Shown here: one piece after another, positions 1 through 7,718 of the stretch
How positions within the stretch are numbered: position 1 is the first letter of the stretch
Layout: every line of letters starts with the position of its first letter
Source: a virus
Reading direction: 5' to 3' (one strand)
DNA length: 21,159 nucleotides
Virus record (IMG/VR): IMGVR_UViG_3300046534_000950
Location: 1-21,159 of that record
Translations under genes and position numbers: made by a program
Notes under the pieces: model-generated
Seen by the model: only the letters and a program-made list of their open reading frames with translations
What the model was told of the DNA's origin: nothing
Database searches by the model: none

Positions 1-914
1 GCTCCAAAAAAAGAGGCCGGAATAGAGAAAGGAAAAGAACCACCACCAGCACCGCCCCGACTATCTGACGCACCGCCTGTACGCTGACCACTAGCTGCCG
101 CACTAAGCAACACGCCAGAAAAATAATTATAACCCGGCGGCTTAACAAAAGATCCGCTTGAATCCATGATCAAATCAAAGGCGCGCATCACGACAGAAAC
201 TAAACCAGTACCCGCTGCGTTTTTTTGGAAAAATCGCATTTCTCCGGCATACATAATATACGAGTCTAACTCGTCAATTGTCTCCGCTCCGTCAGCATTG
301 ACGGTAATAGTTCCGGTCGTGTCGTTAGTGAGATAGACATACCAGCCAGCGGAAAAGGAGGCCACCGTAGCGAAGGTTTGAGTAAATCCTCCGCCGCCGG
401 TAAATTTTATATTTGCGCCGATATCGCTAGATACCAGTTGCTCGTTTATTGTCCGCCCTTGAATAGCTAAAGAGCCTACTGCAAGCCAATCGGAGGTAAT
501 ACCAGGCTCGCTTGCAGTTACGTCTGCCAAAGATACTAGCAGTACCCATATTCTGCCTTGGTGCGTTACTGAATATGGGGGCGCCTGGGCTCCTGTCTGA
601 TCTGCCCAGGCTCCAGCTAAATTAGCAGCCCCGGCCGAGGTTAATGCGGACGTAGCGGAATCGCCCGCGAATCCAGAGGAATCTATCTTCGAAACATTAG
701 CGGCGGCTGCGCTTGCCTCCGCCTCTTGCCCGACAACGTTAATTTCTGACGCCGCCACGTTAAAGGCCTCGACAGACGTATTATACGAATCTGTCATAGG
801 CCTTAAGGAGGACGCAAAAGTATCGGCGTCTTGGCTATAAGTTTCCTCTGCTATCCCTCGTACCGGGCCTGGCGCCGGTAGTGTTGCGGCAGGTACTGTA
901 GTGATATCGGTCAT
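1..914 (-). CDS. Tail fibre / receptor-binding protein, N-terminal part (runs off window)
   Basis: The frame is open from the ATG at 914 to the window edge, giving 304 residues without a stop. The N-terminus (MTDITTVPAATLPAPGPVRG) is proline-rich, followed by an Ala/Ser/Glu-rich, probably coiled stretch at about residues 25-95. Next is a small module with spaced tryptophans (AGAWADQTGAQAPPYSVTH, then RIWVLL and ITSDWLAVG) that resembles substrate-binding modules of phage tail fibres. A beta-rich part follows, and then a glycine-rich segment (GGASDSRGGAGGGSFPF) of the type found in tail-fibre tips. It starts 3 nt after the stop of the upstream tail gene, with an AGGG-type site before it, so it is translationally linked to the tail operon. 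The role in host binding is inferred from composition and position. The receptor is unknown and the C-terminus is not visible. Confidence 0.72.
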   Translation of the reverse strand, partial: MTDITTVPAATLPAPGPVRGIAEETYSQDADTFASSLRPMTDSYNTSVEAFNVAASEINVVGQEAEASAAAANVSKIDSSGFAGDSATSALTSAGAANLAGAWADQTGAQAPPYSVTHQGRIWVLLVSLADVTASEPGITSDWLAVGSLAIQGRTINEQLVSSDIGANIKFTGGGGFTQTFATVASFSAGWYVYLTNDTTGTITVNADGAETIDELDSYIMYAGEMRFFQKNAAGTGLVSVVMRAFDLIMDSSGSFVKPPGYNYFSGVLLSAAASGQRTGGASDSRGGAGGGSFPFSIPASFFG

Positions 915-917
915 AAT

Positions 918-2543
918 TTAGCCCAACCCTTCTATTGATAGTTGACAGACCGCCGAGGCGTAAGTCTGGTATATCTCGTCAAATGAATTATAAAACCCGT
1001 ATTGTATTGTCCCTTCTATCCCTTCCTTGGCAACCCATACTACGGGCGTATCCCGTAGGTCTGTTAACTTGGCCAAAACAGCGCTAAACCGCCGGGGCTC
1101 TACGAAAACATCAATATCGCCTACGCTTTTAAATGTTCCTTTTACTATCGTAACTGAGCCTGTCACCTGGTCCGTTGATTTTTGCGAATAGTTTTTTATG
1201 CCATACGAGGCACCATATAAGCTAGTCCCTATTACGAACTCATTTCCCGAGACTACGGCCCCGCATTTTGCAGTATTTGGGCTAGCGATAACTACCGTAA
1301 TAATGCTATCCCCGAAAGCAGGCAAAGAAAAATTTACCATTGATTTGGAGAACTCTAAAGGCTGAAAAAGAAACCTAAAAAAATTGTCTATCCCTAAAAA
1401 CGAAAGCAAGTTAAATGCCTGATTGTAAACTTCACCGTCTGTAGTGCTCCTAATAAAAATCTGTACGGACTTTGCCCCCATATTCATAAGTGCGAGGGCG
1501 CCGGTTATTTTGCCTGGCGTAAATTGAAAAACTATGCCCGGTACGTGCTCCGTAAATGCCGCGCTAGATTGTTTGCTCCAAGTCTGGCCGCTTCTTAGAG
1601 AGTCTGAGCTCGTATTGCTTGTGACGGGGTCGTGCCTATTATAGCTGCTCACCATGCGCCGGCCGGTCTCGGTTAGCCCGTTGTAAATAGTTACTTGTTG
1701 GACTGTACCGTTAAAATTATTGTCAGCGCCTAGATTTTGCCCCCCTAGTTCAAGGATAGCGTTAGAGTCAAAAAGCGCTGTCTGAGCTCCCGTTATGGCT
1801 AGCCCTGCCTGCTCGTATTTTACGAACTGCTCTACGTCCGTATTTGTTAGGCCGTAATAAAAGGTCGCTATCGATTCGGCCCCGTTATCCGAATCAAAAA
1901 CTATTTTAAACCATGCTTTTTCTGTATTTGTAAAGCCGATAGCGTCGGTCTCGTATTCTTCCAGAGAGTCCGTGCCGTCTGCAGAAACAATTAATTTCAA
2001 CCCGCCCGAGGGGATTAATTGTACGGCTAAAGTTCTTTGGTCCGCGGCTTCCGTATATTTAGAGAATATCGTCTGAGCATTACCCGGCGTTGCGTCAGTT
2101 GCGGCAAATCGCCCAGTTATAACTATTTCCTTAGTCGGGAAGTTAGCCAAGTCTGCAGAGCTGGCATAGTTCCCCGTTGCTCCATTTAGCGTTAAGCCTG
2201 GCTGATCTGAATAGGCTTTTTGCGTCTGGTTTTGGAGGATTTGATTAAACATTGCATACTTTAACGTAGACCCTTTAAATTTCCACTTTAGCGGGTGCTC
2301 ACCTGTTGAAGGGTCGTTGCCCTGGTTAGACGCTATTAAATTCTCATAGATTCCGTGAGTAGCTATAGCGGGAGTCGGGGACGCCGTCGCAGTTACTCTA
2401 ACCTCCTCGCCTATTGTTGTATAAGTTGTTGAGTTTAGGTATTCCGCCGGGTCTGCTGCAGGAGTGGACCCGCCCCAGGGCTCCGCGACGTTCGAGTAAT
2501 TTAGGATAGTCTGGTCTATCGTTACAGGAATAATTATTTTCAT
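918..2543 (-). CDS. Tail-tip / minor tail protein with inserted LamG-like domain
   Basis: 541 residues. The first ~105 residues (Tyr/Thr-rich, with GIYENLIASNQGNDP and PLKWKF...KYAMFN) match the N-terminus of a phage minor tail protein family found next to tail-tip genes. In relatives as I remember them, the MF(D/N) motif is followed soon by a PG...AL hydrophobic strand. That strand occurs here only at about residues 335-355 (VFQFTPGKITGALALMNMG). The intervening ~190 residues (about 116-305) look like a concanavalin A/LamG-type jelly roll: GLTLNGATGNYAS, then EIVITGRFA, AWFKIVFDSD, LELGGQ and NFNGTVQQVTIYNG. The start codon overlaps the tape measure stop (ATGA), and the fibre gene follows 3 nt after its stop. 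It probably sits at the distal tail and may bind carbohydrate through the insert. The family assignment is from motif memory, not a search. Confidence 0.7.
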   Translation of the reverse strand: MKIIIPVTIDQTILNYSNVAEPWGGSTPAADPAEYLNSTTYTTIGEEVRVTATASPTPAIATHGIYENLIASNQGNDPSTGEHPLKWKFKGSTLKYAMFNQILQNQTQKAYSDQPGLTLNGATGNYASSADLANFPTKEIVITGRFAATDATPGNAQTIFSKYTEAADQRTLAVQLIPSGGLKLIVSADGTDSLEEYETDAIGFTNTEKAWFKIVFDSDNGAESIATFYYGLTNTDVEQFVKYEQAGLAITGAQTALFDSNAILELGGQNLGADNNFNGTVQQVTIYNGLTETGRRMVSSYNRHDPVTSNTSSDSLRSGQTWSKQSSAAFTEHVPGIVFQFTPGKITGALALMNMGAKSVQIFIRSTTDGEVYNQAFNLLSFLGIDNFFRFLFQPLEFSKSMVNFSLPAFGDSIITVVIASPNTAKCGAVVSGNEFVIGTSLYGASYGIKNYSQKSTDQVTGSVTIVKGTFKSVGDIDVFVEPRRFSAVLAKLTDLRDTPVVWVAKEGIEGTIQYGFYNSFDEIYQTYASAVCQLSIEGLG

Positions 2544-5500
2544 GCGTCCGGGTCTACCTTAGTCGGCGGCAGTCCTTGCCCGTCCCACTTATCTAATAAT
2601 TTATATAAGTTAATAAGCGTCTTCGCCATGTTGAATAGCATGCTAAATAGCCCGCCCTTTGTAGATATTGCGGCCTGGTCGCCGCTCTGCTCTTCCTGTG
2701 TTTCCCTGGCAGACTTTACGCTTTCCCCTTTGTGTAGACTTGCTATATAGCCATCAAAAGGAATTCTACTTTTTCCTGTCTCATGGGACCCGTCGACACC
2801 TTGCCCAGCGTTAGTAAGATTTATTCCTGATTGGATAATATAATCTAGGGCGGTCATGCCTGTCGCTTCTTTGACAAAATCGTAACTAGCGCTATCCATT
2901 ACCGAGGTTATCGCGTCGTCAGTCTGCAAGTGACCATAGCCCAAGGCTATAATTCCCCTAGATACTTTAATGTCCTGCTGTATTTGTTCAATAGTCCTAT
3001 TTACATAACTATTACCTATGTCCGATCCTGTTGCCGCCCTAGATGTTGAGTTTCTGCCAGTTGTGGCTAGGCTTAGGTTTACCGGGTCGTTAGCTGCTGC
3101 GCCTGGGTCTGTAATAGAAAAACCTAAGCCGGTGCTCGTGGGTGCTGGAGAATTGCCGTAGCCATCCGGCCCTACTGTTCCTGTAGATAACACATTTTGG
3201 AAAGGACCCATTACGGCGGCTAATCCGTTAATCTCTAAGGCCAGGCCCTCTAGTGAATTAGTAACTACTATATTGCTACCTACCAAAATATCAGTCGAGG
3301 TAGTCGCCGTTTTGGTTGCCTCGATTGCGTCTATAGCTGCCTGTGTTGCGTTCCGTTGAGCCTCTGTTGCTTCCCCTTGTGCTTCCTCTGCAGTCTCTAA
3401 GCTTGCCGCGTACTCGGTTAAAATTTCGACAATGCCGGTCAAAGTTGTAGACTCTTTTACAGCGCTAAGTATTTCGTCTGGTAAGCCGCTTACATGGCCC
3501 CCAAGCTGCTCCGCAAAAAAATCTAATTGAGCGTCAAAATTCTCGGTCATACCACCAACGCCTAGGAAAGTTCCGGCCGTTCCAAATTGTCCTTCTTGGT
3601 TTACGCCATCAAAAGTAACACCTGCCGTATTTAGCGTGCCCCCTGCTTTTGCTACCGCATCAAATAAGATTTGGTCTACGGCTCTGAACTGGTTCACGAT
3701 GGCCGTAGCGTCGTCTACAGTGCCACGGCGGTTAAAGCCCTGGCCTTGAAACCCACTAGCAAAAGGGTCTATGTCAAACAGCCTGCTAGGGTCGTCCATT
3801 GCGCCTGGAGTAGGGGCAACAAACAAGCCAGAATTAGAGCGCTTATATCCGTCCGGGTCTTTCCAAAAATCATTTTGAGCGGCAAAGATTATAGCGGCCG
3901 CGGCCCAGGTTAAGGGATTTGTCGCTAGAGCTGCTACCGTTGAGCCTACACCCCCGGCGGCGGCGCCGGTAGCAGCGGCACCAGTAGCCGCACCAGTAGC
4001 CGCACCAGTACCGCCAGCGCCATAAAAAGCACCCCAAGCAGCGGCGCCAGCATTAGCTGCAGGCAATGCCGCACTAGTTCCTATACCCAAGGCCCCCAAA
4101 ACAGCACTACTTACACCCTTTAGGACCGTGGACCCGGCGCCATTGGTTATAGCGTCGATCAAATCGACCGCCCCAGAGGCCCCACTTACACCGCCTAGCC
4201 CCGACAATAAGCCGCCAGACAAAGCACCACCGCCAGAAAATCCTAGGAATTGTAAAGCTTTGCTGGCGGCGAATTGAGCGGCGAGCCTGATAAGCATATT
4301 TTTAAACGAGTCGAGCACGGCCTCGGCTGCGCTAGAGCCATTGTTAATCATGTCTATAAAGAAGTCGGCCGTAGAGTCTCTAGCTAATCGCCATTCTCTT
4401 GTCGCGTCTTTTGCGGCCTGGGTCCTCGCTTTTGCTGCCGAATTGGTAGCGGTTTCGTTAGCTTTTATCTCTTGGCGTTCGTCAAATAATACGCCGGCCA
4501 GCGCTCTAACCTCTCTTATTTGCTCGGTAGTGGCGGTAACCCCTAGCTTTCTTTCTTCGTTTAGCAAGAAATTGGCGCGCTCGGATCGGCCTAATGCGTC
4601 TATTTCTTCCTGCAAACCGTTAACCAGGCTCTTAGCCTCGGCCGCGTCTTTTTTCCGCTGCTCTAGCTCTTCGAAAGCTATACGCTCTTTTATTATTTGC
4701 GCCGTTAGCTTTTCTACTTCTATTTTTTGCGCTTCGGTCGCTTTTTCGCCCAGCTTTCTAGCTGTTTCAAGTTTGTATAACTGGTCCTCCGTTAATCCTA
4801 TTTCTGTTATCTCTTGCTCTAGGGAAGCTATTAACTCTTGGGTTTCTTCGTCTAGGCTAGTTACGGCGGTACTACTAGCCCCGGCCGATTCGGTCATAGC
4901 GTCGATCGCGTCGGTTAACTCGTCTGTGGCGTCCGTTAACTCGTCGCTACTGTCTTCCGCCTCTCCTTCAAGTTTGGTTCGAGCGGCTATTAGCTTGTTT
5001 AACAAATCTTGCTGTATTTCTAGGTCTTTCGCTACGGTCCTCTGCCTAAGCATAGCCTTAACATTTAAAGCGCTGGCGTCTTCAAGGTCTTCATATTCCG
5101 CGTTAAGCTCTGCTATTCTATTTTTCACCCCAAGTACGTGCAGGTCTACTACGCCCAGGCCTTGCGCGACAGAGTTAGCCACGGCGCCACCAATAGCATT
5201 ATTTTGGGCTGTCTTCATGTCTTTATAGGCATTAACTACAGCCATCACAGAGGTAGCCACGGCGGCTATGGCCAGCACCACCACCCCAATAGGCCCGCCA
5301 ACTAAAGTCATGGCCGTACCTAGTAGCCCAGTAGCGGTAGCGGCAACACCAGCAGCGGTAGCGGTAGCTGCGAAGGATACGGCAGCAGTACCAAGAGATA
5401 GCACTAAACGGGTAGTGATAACCAAGGCCAAAGCTTTAAGAGCTAAACTAGTTCTCCCTATCCATACCTCGAATCCGTCCGACTCTAAAAAGCCTGTGAG

Positions 5501-6766
5501 CTTGTTAACAAAATCCGTAAATCCTTGAGTACCCGTTCTAAGGCTCGGCGTTAATTTTGAACCAAAGGCTATCTGCAAACCTTCAATAGCACTAGCCGCG
5601 CTTTTTGAATCGCCGGTTAGGTTATCCATGTTAATTTTTGCCTGCTCGGTTGCGGTAGCCGTGCCGGTCATATCAATCTCTAGCTGTACCAAGGCCGCGG
5701 AGTTATCCACTAGCGTCTGAGCTGCTACTACGTTCTGCTTACCAAAAAGGTCGGTCATTTCGGTTATGCTTAGCTGCTTGGCCGCCAGGTTTTCCATTGC
5801 CTGAGCGACGCCGACTATTGACGGCTTAAGGTTGTCGTCTGTCTCCTGCTCTAGAGTTAACAAAATATTTCTTAGACCAGTGCCGGCTTCTCCCGCCTTT
5901 ATGCCCCCAGAGGCTAGAGCCTGGATAGCGGCGTTAGTAGATTCGAAGGATAGCCCGGCAGCATTTGCCGCGGCTCCTGAATTCTTTAATGCCATGGCTG
6001 TGTCGGCTATTGAGCTTGCGCCGAACTTAGAACCCGCGGCTAGAACATTAATAAACCTATTGGCCTGCTCTGCTCCCGCCCCAAATTGATTTAAAGAGGT
6101 GCCAACGGTATCGGCAGCCTGGGCTAAATCAATTTTTGCAGCTTCGGCTAGGGTTACCGCTTCCCGGGTAACAGAGTTAAGCGCTTCGGCAGACTGCAGC
6201 AAATCAGGCTTAGCGGAAGCTATTAGTTTAAATGCCGTGGCGGCTTCGGAGGCGGAAAGGGTCGTAGTGCGGCCAATCTCTTTAGATTGCTCTGTTAGAT
6301 ATTCTAGGTCTTTGCCTACCGCTCCAGTAATAGAGGAAAGTTCTGATATTGAGGCGTTAAATTGATTGGTAGCTGTTATGGCACCAGACAGCGCTTTAAC
6401 TACACCCATCGCGGCTAGGGCGGCCCCGAGCGCTGCTACTGCAGACTTCGCGCCAGAAAAACCTTTTGACATTTCCCCCGTTGCTGTTTTGGTTTTTTTG
6501 CCCGCGGTCTCTACTTTGTCGCTAGTCTTTTTAGCTTCGTTACCTAAGCCGGTCGCCGCGGTTTTGGCCCCAGTTAAGCCCTTAGACATATCCGCGGTGG
6601 CCGCTTTGGTTTTGTTGCCTGCAGAGGTTACATTCTCGCCGGTCTTTTTGGCAGAGGCGCCCAGGCTGTTAGCCGAGGCTTTGGCTTTCTGTAGCTCTTG
6701 ATTGGCTCGCTTAAGGTCGCTTGTATCTACGCGGACCTTCCAAGTAATCTCACCTAAATTAGCCAA
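2540..6766 (-). CDS. Tape measure protein
   Basis: 1408 residues; sets tail length and occupies the tail lumen before DNA ejection. The start is TTG at 6766 (LANLGEITWKVRVD), placed 4 nt after the chaperone stop with AGGG upstream; no ATG fits better. Order of parts: two 39-residue repeats (35-112), a TP901/PhageMin-tail-like region (about 130-400), a strongly hydrophobic Ala/Gly stretch (about 440-512), coiled coils with two related segments (YKLETARKLGEKATEAQ and LLNEERKLGVTATTEQ), a lambda-type C-terminal segment (DFFIDMINNGSSAAEAVLDS, near 800), an Ala/Gly low-complexity part (near 900-960), and a C-terminal motif ending HKGESV. Scaling from lambda (about 0.15 nm of tail per residue) suggests a tail near 200 nm, if it is not processed. 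Its stop overlaps the next start (ATGA). Confidence 0.95.
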   Translation of the reverse strand: MANLGEITWKVRVDTSDLKRANQELQKAKASANSLGASAKKTGENVTSAGNKTKAATADMSKGLTGAKTAATGLGNEAKKTSDKVETAGKKTKTATGEMSKGFSGAKSAVAALGAALAAMGVVKALSGAITATNQFNASISELSSITGAVGKDLEYLTEQSKEIGRTTTLSASEAATAFKLIASAKPDLLQSAEALNSVTREAVTLAEAAKIDLAQAADTVGTSLNQFGAGAEQANRFINVLAAGSKFGASSIADTAMALKNSGAAANAAGLSFESTNAAIQALASGGIKAGEAGTGLRNILLTLEQETDDNLKPSIVGVAQAMENLAAKQLSITEMTDLFGKQNVVAAQTLVDNSAALVQLEIDMTGTATATEQAKINMDNLTGDSKSAASAIEGLQIAFGSKLTPSLRTGTQGFTDFVNKLTGFLESDGFEVWIGRTSLALKALALVITTRLVLSLGTAAVSFAATATAAGVAATATGLLGTAMTLVGGPIGVVVLAIAAVATSVMAVVNAYKDMKTAQNNAIGGAVANSVAQGLGVVDLHVLGVKNRIAELNAEYEDLEDASALNVKAMLRQRTVAKDLEIQQDLLNKLIAARTKLEGEAEDSSDELTDATDELTDAIDAMTESAGASSTAVTSLDEETQELIASLEQEITEIGLTEDQLYKLETARKLGEKATEAQKIEVEKLTAQIIKERIAFEELEQRKKDAAEAKSLVNGLQEEIDALGRSERANFLLNEERKLGVTATTEQIREVRALAGVLFDERQEIKANETATNSAAKARTQAAKDATREWRLARDSTADFFIDMINNGSSAAEAVLDSFKNMLIRLAAQFAASKALQFLGFSGGGALSGGLLSGLGGVSGASGAVDLIDAITNGAGSTVLKGVSSAVLGALGIGTSAALPAANAGAAAWGAFYGAGGTGAATGAATGAAATGAAAGGVGSTVAALATNPLTWAAAAIIFAAQNDFWKDPDGYKRSNSGLFVAPTPGAMDDPSRLFDIDPFASGFQGQGFNRRGTVDDATAIVNQFRAVDQILFDAVAKAGGTLNTAGVTFDGVNQEGQFGTAGTFLGVGGMTENFDAQLDFFAEQLGGHVSGLPDEILSAVKESTTLTGIVEILTEYAASLETAEEAQGEATEAQRNATQAAIDAIEATKTATTSTDILVGSNIVVTNSLEGLALEINGLAAVMGPFQNVLSTGTVGPDGYGNSPAPTSTGLGFSITDPGAAANDPVNLSLATTGRNSTSRAATGSDIGNSYVNRTIEQIQQDIKVSRGIIALGYGHLQTDDAITSVMDSASYDFVKEATGMTALDYIIQSGINLTNAGQGVDGSHETGKSRIPFDGYIASLHKGESVKSARETQEEQSGDQAAISTKGGLFSMLFNMAKTLINLYKLLDKWDGQGLPPTKVDPDA
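3975..4010 (-). repeat. 12-bp tandem repeat inside the tape measure gene, 3 copies
   Basis: On the plus strand gcggcaccagta is followed by two identical copies of gccgcaccagta. The phase is a multiple of three, so it encodes an in-frame Thr-Gly-Ala-Ala repeat in the Ala/Gly-rich part of the tape measure protein. It could change copy number by slippage without breaking the frame. Confidence 0.85.
6431..6664 (-). repeat. Two 39-residue tandem repeats in the N-terminal part of the tape measure protein
   Basis: Residues 35-73 (LGASAKKTGENVTSAGNKTK...) and 74-112 (LGNEAKKTSDKVETAGKKTK...) align without gaps. Shared positions include AKKT, AG.KTK.AT and MSKG..GAK. The DNA copies lie at 6548-6664 and 6431-6547 and have diverged more than the protein, so this is an old duplication kept under coding selection. 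The unit is Lys/Ala/Thr-rich and probably helical. Confidence 0.85.
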
Positions 6767-6770
6767 TCTC

Positions 6771-7226
6771 TTAACCCTTTTTGTTAGCCTGCATTTTAGC
6801 GAAATTTTGGAAAGCTTTTTCTATTCCGCTAGCGATAACCTTTCGATCTATTCTCCCGTTATTCCATGGAGCTATTCGTTTAGGGTCTTTGGATAAAGAG
6901 GCCTCTTGAGCAAATAATACGCTAAGGCCTCTTATTGTCTGATACTCCCAGGCCGTTAGCGCTAACCCTACCGATTTAGACCAATTGCTTAGCTCAGTCC
7001 AGGTTATCGGTATAACGCCATCCCCGTTATGGAGGACCGGCCCCACTTCGTAGAGATATTCTACAATGTGCTCGGCTCCTTCGAGCTCCGGGTAAACAAT
7101 CTCCCCGGAACCCTCCAAAGTTTTTTGTCTAGTTTGTTGACTCCCCGTCATGCCCGTAGTCTCAGGTATGGACTTAAGCCATGCGTCGTACCTAACGTAG
7201 ATAACTAATCTAGTTAGGCTTGCGTC
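6771..7226 (-). CDS. Tail assembly chaperone, T part of the G-T frameshift fusion
   Basis: This frame has no convincing start of its own. The first ATG (7151) has only a weak TGAG upstream, and the frame stays open through it back to 7232, directly next to a stop at 7233-7235. It is entered by a -1 slip in gene G, giving a fusion of about 281 residues over 6771-7615: 130 from G, then DASLTRLVIYVRYDAWLKS and on to the end. The G-T product is known in lambda to bind the tape measure protein while G-only molecules coat it, which fits its place directly upstream of the tape measure gene. The T part is 151 residues with a Trp-rich middle (PITWTELSNWSKSVGLAL...WEYQTIRG). It should not be annotated as a free 126-residue protein. 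Confidence 0.87.
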   Translation of the reverse strand, partial: DASLTRLVIYVRYDAWLKSIPETTGMTGSQQTRQKTLEGSGEIVYPELEGAEHIVEYLYEVGPVLHNGDGVIPITWTELSNWSKSVGLALTAWEYQTIRGLSVLFAQEASLSKDPKRIAPWNNGRIDRKVIASGIEKAFQNFAKMQANKKG

Positions 7227-7232
7227 AAAAAA
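7191..7232 (-). promoter_or_regulatory. Programmed -1 ribosomal frameshift signal (slippery site plus stem-loop)
   Basis: On the minus strand the 0 frame reads AAT TTT TTG ACG, which contains the heptamer T TTT TTG (X XXY YYZ) ending at 7226. A 7-nt spacer (7225-7219) is followed by a stem: CCTAACTAGAT (7218-7208) pairs with ATCTA and GTTAGG (7202-7198, 7196-7191) around a TAGTT loop, with one bulged C at 7197. That is 11 base pairs. The 0-frame stop TAA (7216-7214) lies inside the stem, and a -1 frame stop lies just before the heptamer. Position, spacing and frame all match lambda-type G/GT frameshifting. Confidence 0.92.
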
Positions 7233-7615
7233 TTAGCACGATCCGCTATAAACTCGTCTACCTGCTCGCGGACCCATCTAAGGCTAGAATACAAGTCCTC
7301 CGCGGCCTCTACGGAAAAATCTAGCTCGCTGTCTTCGTCTAATTGAAGAGTCCAGCCAATAGTGCAAGCGGCTAGCAATTCGTTACCCTGCCGCTCGGAT
7401 TTCTCTAAGCTGTTTTTTACTTTCCGCTTTCCTAGTTCACGGTTAGCTATCTGGGCGGACTTTTTACGATACTTGCCCGAATCCATGCCAACTAAGCGGA
7501 TAATCATTTTCTTTTTGCCGTCGGTAAAAAGCGGCTCGTAAGTGGTGGGGTGCAACAATACCAAGTCTGCGCCCTCCTCTGACTTCTCCTCTAAATTGAT
7601 TTCTTGTAACTTCAT
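7214..7615 (-). CDS. Tail assembly chaperone G (0-frame product)
   Basis: 133 residues, charged and helical in its second half (GKRKVKNSLEKSER, then a C-terminal EDLYSSLRWVREQVDEFIAD). Size, position between tail tube and tape measure genes, and the frameshift near its 3' end identify it as the lambda gpG-type chaperone. That protein assists tape measure folding and tail tube polymerisation and is not kept in the virion. ATG at 7615 follows GAGGA by about 4 nt. The leader upstream is heavily structured (7623-7700). The last residues (LTQA) are read only by ribosomes that do not slip. Confidence 0.87.
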   Translation of the reverse strand: MKLQEINLEEKSEEGADLVLLHPTTYEPLFTDGKKKMIIRLVGMDSGKYRKKSAQIANRELGKRKVKNSLEKSERQGNELLAACTIGWTLQLDEDSELDFSVEAAEDLYSSLRWVREQVDEFIADRANFLTQA

Positions 7616-7622
7616 AAATCCT

Positions 7623-7700
7623 CGCTGCTATTGCGTTAGTGGCTGCTAGTAAATTATTAACGTGGGGAAAGGCGGCTAGCAGCGACAACCTTTCCCCACG
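7623..7700 (-). promoter_or_regulatory. 12-bp hairpin with possible pseudoknot in the tail tube - gene G leader
   Basis: A perfect 12-bp stem CGTGGGGAAAGG / CCTTTCCCCACG (7700-7689 and 7672-7661) encloses a 16-nt loop, 19 nt after the tail tube stop. The downstream tract (TTAATAATTT) is a poor T-run, so it is only a fair intrinsic terminator. The loop contains CGCTGCTAG (7684-7676). Its complement occurs twice downstream: CTAGCAGC at 7649-7642 and TAGCAGCG at 7630-7623, the latter abutting the gene G ribosome binding site AGGA (7622-7619). Attenuation of readthrough, transcript-end protection or control of G translation are all possible. The function is inferred. Confidence 0.68.
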
Positions 7701-7718
7701 GTTCGTAAGAACTCTTTT

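Noticed and set aside
4341-5228. 295-codon plus-strand open frame, Ser/Ala-rich
   Set aside because: Fully antisense to the tape measure gene, low-complexity product that mirrors the Glu/Ala-rich coding strand, and no ribosome site. Other plus-strand frames (3671-3913, 5268-6701, 11711-12178, 12433-13155, 15292-15621 and similar) are antisense shadows for the same reason.
6771-7151. Separate 126-residue gene starting at the ATG 7151
   Set aside because: The frame is open back to the slippery site, the ATG has no good ribosome site, and the frameshift signal explains expression.
7464-7688. 74-codon minus-strand frame overlapping the G leader and gene G
   Set aside because: It runs through the 12-bp hairpin and the coding part of G in another frame, has no ribosome site, and matches nothing.
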